A stretch of DNA of 64,000 bases from assembly GCA_001312325.1 (NCBI GenBank), contig BBDJ01000002.1, positions 248,001-312,000 of the forward strand, in the 5' to 3' direction. Under the pieces are notes generated by a model, which was not told where the DNA came from, searched no databases, and saw only the letters and a program-made list of their open reading frames with translations. The DNA is from Lysinibacillus pakistanensis. Its GTDB lineage: Bacteria; Bacillota; Bacilli; Bacillales_A; Planococcaceae. The stretch's first letter is position 1, and every line of letters begins with the position of its first letter. A program made the translations under genes and the position numbers. Shown here piece by piece: positions 61,526 through 64,000 of this stretch.

Positions 61526-61925
61526 TTGATTCCCTTATTCCATGCCTTATTCCAAAAAAAGTCGCTATTTAACGAATTGTTTAAATGAAGTTCTAAAACA
61601 GCATAATTTGTATAGCTCACAATGGACCATTTTATACTGCTTACATACGCACGGTCCAATGACATTAACTCAAATTTGGAAGTATTTAAATGTTGAAGCA
61701 CCAAGTATTACTCGAGCAATTACTCGACTCGAAACGTTAGGATGGGTACAAAGAATAGATGGTGAAGATAAACGAGAAAAGATTGTTACTCTATCACCAG
61801 AAGCAGAAAAACGATTACCTGCTATTACAAAAACAATTTTAGCATTTGAGGAAGAAATGGTAGGGTCACTGACTGTTGAAGAACAACAGCAATTTATAAG
61901 TCTATTGGAAAAAATGAAAGGTTGA
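61526..61925 (+). CDS. MarR family regulator (frameshift)
   Basis: This 132-residue winged helix protein starts at TTG 61526 after GAGGAGG and reads LIPLFHALFQ, then after an A7 run at 61552 KSRYLTNCLNEVLKQHNLYS. The DNA-binding part is TLTQIWKYLNVEAPSITRAITRLE with the wing VQRIDGEDKREKIVTLS. It is five bases ahead of a multidrug-type MFS gene, which it likely represses. Confidence 0.88.
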
Positions 61926-61930
61926 ATGAC

Positions 61931-63113
61931 ATGCAGCATGAGGAAAACTCAAAAATATGGACGAAGCGGTTTGTTAGTCTGTTTTTAACAAATATTTCAG
62001 TGTTTTTTTGTTTTTTTATGGGCTCGTAACGACCTTACCGCTTTATGCGATTGGTGAGCTTCACCAAACTGATAAGGAGGCAGGTTTATTACTATCAGGC
62101 TTTTTATTATCAGCTATTATTGTACGTCCCTTTTCAGGTAAATTATTAGATGTTTTTGGAAAAAAAGATGCTTTTAGTTATATCGATTGCCGGCTATTTT
62201 TTTATGTACAGTTTTATATTTATTTATTCATCCATTCGGACTTTTACTTGGACTACGCTTTATTCAAGGAATCTTCTTTAGTATTATCACAACTGCAGCA
62301 GGTTCTTTAGCTGCGGATATTGTACCAACGAAGCGTAAAGGCGCAGGTCTTGGCTATTTCACTATGTCCACTAATTTGGCTGTCGTGATTGGACCATTCG
62401 TTGGCTTACTCCTTATTCAATATAGTAGCTTCAATGTATTATTTATTGTGATGAGTATTTGTATAGTAGCTGGTGGCATTTTAGCTGCTACTGTGAATAC
62501 AGATGATTTACCTAAACCTGCACATCAGGGGAAATTAACCTTTAAATTGAATGATTTATTTGAACGCAAAGCACTTCCTATAGCGGCTATAGCTAGCTTA
62601 GTTGCTTTTTCCTATGCGAGTGTTTTATCCTTTTTATCCGTGTACGCTCAGCAAAAAGGACTTATGGCCATCGCCAGTTTATTTTATGCAGTTTTTGCAG
62701 CAGCCATGCTAATTACAAGACCTTATACTGGTAAGCTTTATGATACAAGAGGACCGCAGTTTGTCATTATTCCTGGTATTATATCTTTTGCTATAGGGCT
62801 AGTTATGCTTGCCTTTGTGGCAGGACCAGTATTATTTTTAAGCGCAGCTATTTTTATTGGATTTGGCTATGGGGCAGTAACAACAAGCTTGCAAGCATTG
62901 GCCGTGCAATCAACGGCACTTCAACGTAGTGGCTATGCAACCGCAACATACTTTACAATGTTTGACCTTGGAATTGCTATAGGTTCTTATATTTTAGGTA
63001 TAATAGCGGTACAAGCGGGCTATGGAGCTGTTTATCTAACCGGTGCAGGTTTACTAGTCGTTGTTTTTATTATCTATTTAGTGCGTTTAGCTAAAATAAA
63101 ACAAAACATGTAG
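61931..63113 (+). CDS. MFS transporter (two frameshifts)
   Basis: This 12-helix carrier of about 393 residues starts MQHEENSKIWTKRFVSLFLT and shows the MFS loop motif RPFSGKLLDVFGKKD between helices 2 and 3, and RPYTGKLYDTRGPQ in the second half. The breaks lie in T7 near 62012 and in A7 near 62163. The position next to a MarR gene suggests efflux of a toxic compound. A terminator follows. Confidence 0.88.
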
Positions 63114-63143
63114 CAGGGGATATACGATTTTAAAGAAAATTGA

Positions 63144-63180
63144 AAGCTGAACCACTAGCAATAGTAGTTCAGCTTTTTTT
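63144..63180 (+). terminator. Terminator of the MarR-MFS operon
   Basis: AAGCTGAAC.ACTA and TAGT.GTTCAGCTT form a long stem followed by seven T. Confidence 0.88.
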
Positions 63181-63205
63181 GTGAAAAAAGCGACAAAAAA
63201 GAATT

Positions 63206-64000
63206 CTAGATAGTAGTTTGATCTTTAAATTTGAAAATTTCATCAACTGCACGATGATAGCCACCTGAATTTTGAAATGTTTTACTGCTATTTGCAGCAG
63301 CCTCTTGGAAGGAGGACTCCTTTAAAACATGCTCTGCTGCTTTGAACAGCTGTTGTGCAGTTAATGTTTGCATCTGTAGTGGAATACCAGCACCTATTTT
63401 GGCAACCTGCTCTGCAATAATGGGCTGGTCTGCGCCTTGAGGAATTACAATTAGTGGAACACCATAGTAGAGACTTTCATTCGTGCTGTTCATTCCACCA
63501 TGCGTAATAAATAGTTTAGCGTTTTTTTAATACTTTAGTTTGTGGAACATAATCCTGGACAATAAAGTTTGGAGGAATCTTTCCTAATTTATCTAGTTGG
63601 GTTTTTTGTCCAATAGACATAACGATAGTGTATGGAGTGTTTGCGAAAGCTTTCAAACAAAGCTTGTAAAATTCTAGGGCTTGATTAATGACGGTACCCC
63701 TTGAAATGTAAATAAGGTTTTTGTTCCTGATAGCAGTAAAATCAAAATTCCTTTGTGCATTTCGAGGATAAATGGATGGGCCTACAAATTTATAGGTTTG
63801 GTCAAAATTATCTCCAAAGGGCTGAAATTCTCTAGTTGTATAAACGATTGTAAGTGGGGCAGGGTTACAAAATACTTCATAGGGAGAATAAATATCAATA
63901 TTATAAGTAGATTTGATTTTAGCTATCAGCGTTTGATAATTTTCATTTATTTTTTCAAGTATTGCATTTGGAATATGCTGTGACAATTGCTCTATTGTGT
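63206..64000 (-). CDS. MGT-type glycosyltransferase, C-terminal part (frameshift, continues past the window)
   Basis: This is the C-terminal 265 residues of a GT1-family glycosyltransferase of the macrolide (MGT) type, which adds a sugar from UDP to a small molecule. It has KNLIYISRGTVINQALEFYK, VLKNAKLFITHGGMNSTNES and LYYGVPLIVIPQGADQP, the nucleotide-sugar binding signature of the family. A break lies in A7 near 63523 (one A too many). The frame is still open at base 64000, so the N-terminal acceptor domain is outside. The substrate is unknown; such enzymes often inactivate antibiotics. Confidence 0.88.

Noticed and set aside
1..64000. Programmed frameshifting or transcriptional slippage as the cause of the many broken genes
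   Set aside because: More than fifty unrelated genes, including core metabolism, share the same kind of run-length excess; a technical cause is far simpler.

Overview
The window is low-GC Firmicute DNA from a spore-former, most likely Lysinibacillus and close to L. sphaericus. The support is a CotB-type spore coat protein, two DUF4183 coat/exosporium-type proteins, a double-headed DynA, an ETX/MTX2-family pore-forming toxin like the mosquitocidal Mtx toxins, a ba3-type oxidase, strong AGGAGG ribosome binding sites and AT-rich terminators. No rRNA, tRNA, CRISPR array or complete insertion sequence was seen. One caution covers the whole window: more than fifty frameshifts break otherwise well-conserved genes, nearly always at A or T runs that are one base too long (7 where 6 fits, 8 where 7 fits). 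This looks like sequencing or assembly error, so such genes are annotated over their full restored length.

Layout. 1-4.2 kb: the end of an M32 carboxypeptidase, a ba3-type cytochrome oxidase operon (subunits II, I and a 40-residue IIa) and a CheX-type phosphatase. 4.4-16.6 kb: a one-direction cluster with a dipeptide-type ABC importer (two ATPases, binding protein, two permeases), an IclR regulator, a large M14 metallopeptidase, pyroglutamyl peptidase and the three 5-oxoprolinase subunits PxpB, PxpC and PxpA. Together they could import pyroglutamyl peptides, release 5-oxoproline and open it to glutamate. 16.6-24.5 kb: DUF4183 proteins, DynA, a rhodanese, CotB, a transposase relic and a protein with Sm-like repeats. 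25.2-28.1 kb: the toxin and an ArsB-type carrier. 28.9-31.9 kb: an ECF sigma factor, its probable membrane anti-sigma, a membrane protein and a metallo-beta-lactamase, followed by a 42-bp minisatellite.

32.6-45 kb is mostly metabolic: malic enzyme, a chemoreceptor, a Yip1-like protein, a stand-alone PurC, glutamate dehydrogenase, D-serine dehydratase, a MerR regulator with a GAP-family membrane protein, and an aminotransferase. 46.4-49 kb holds a NERD-domain gene split by a small mobile element, a MazG-like pyrophosphohydrolase, an HNH nuclease and a PC4-like protein. 49-64 kb holds a second chemoreceptor, a foreign-looking membrane gene, a ferric-reductase-like flavocytochrome, a squalene/phytoene synthase homologue, an SDR, type II pantothenate kinase behind a structured leader, small lysine-rich proteins, a DJ-1/PfpI protein, a MarR-MFS pair and a macrolide-type glycosyltransferase that runs off the end.

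The most interesting non-coding feature is a dispersed palindromic element with four clear copies (8963, 17714, 26243, 46820) and a possible fifth (58684). The copy at 46820-46933 sits inside the NERD gene and is flanked by TA on both sides; removing it and one TA restores the reading frame. That is direct evidence that the family is, or was, mobile.
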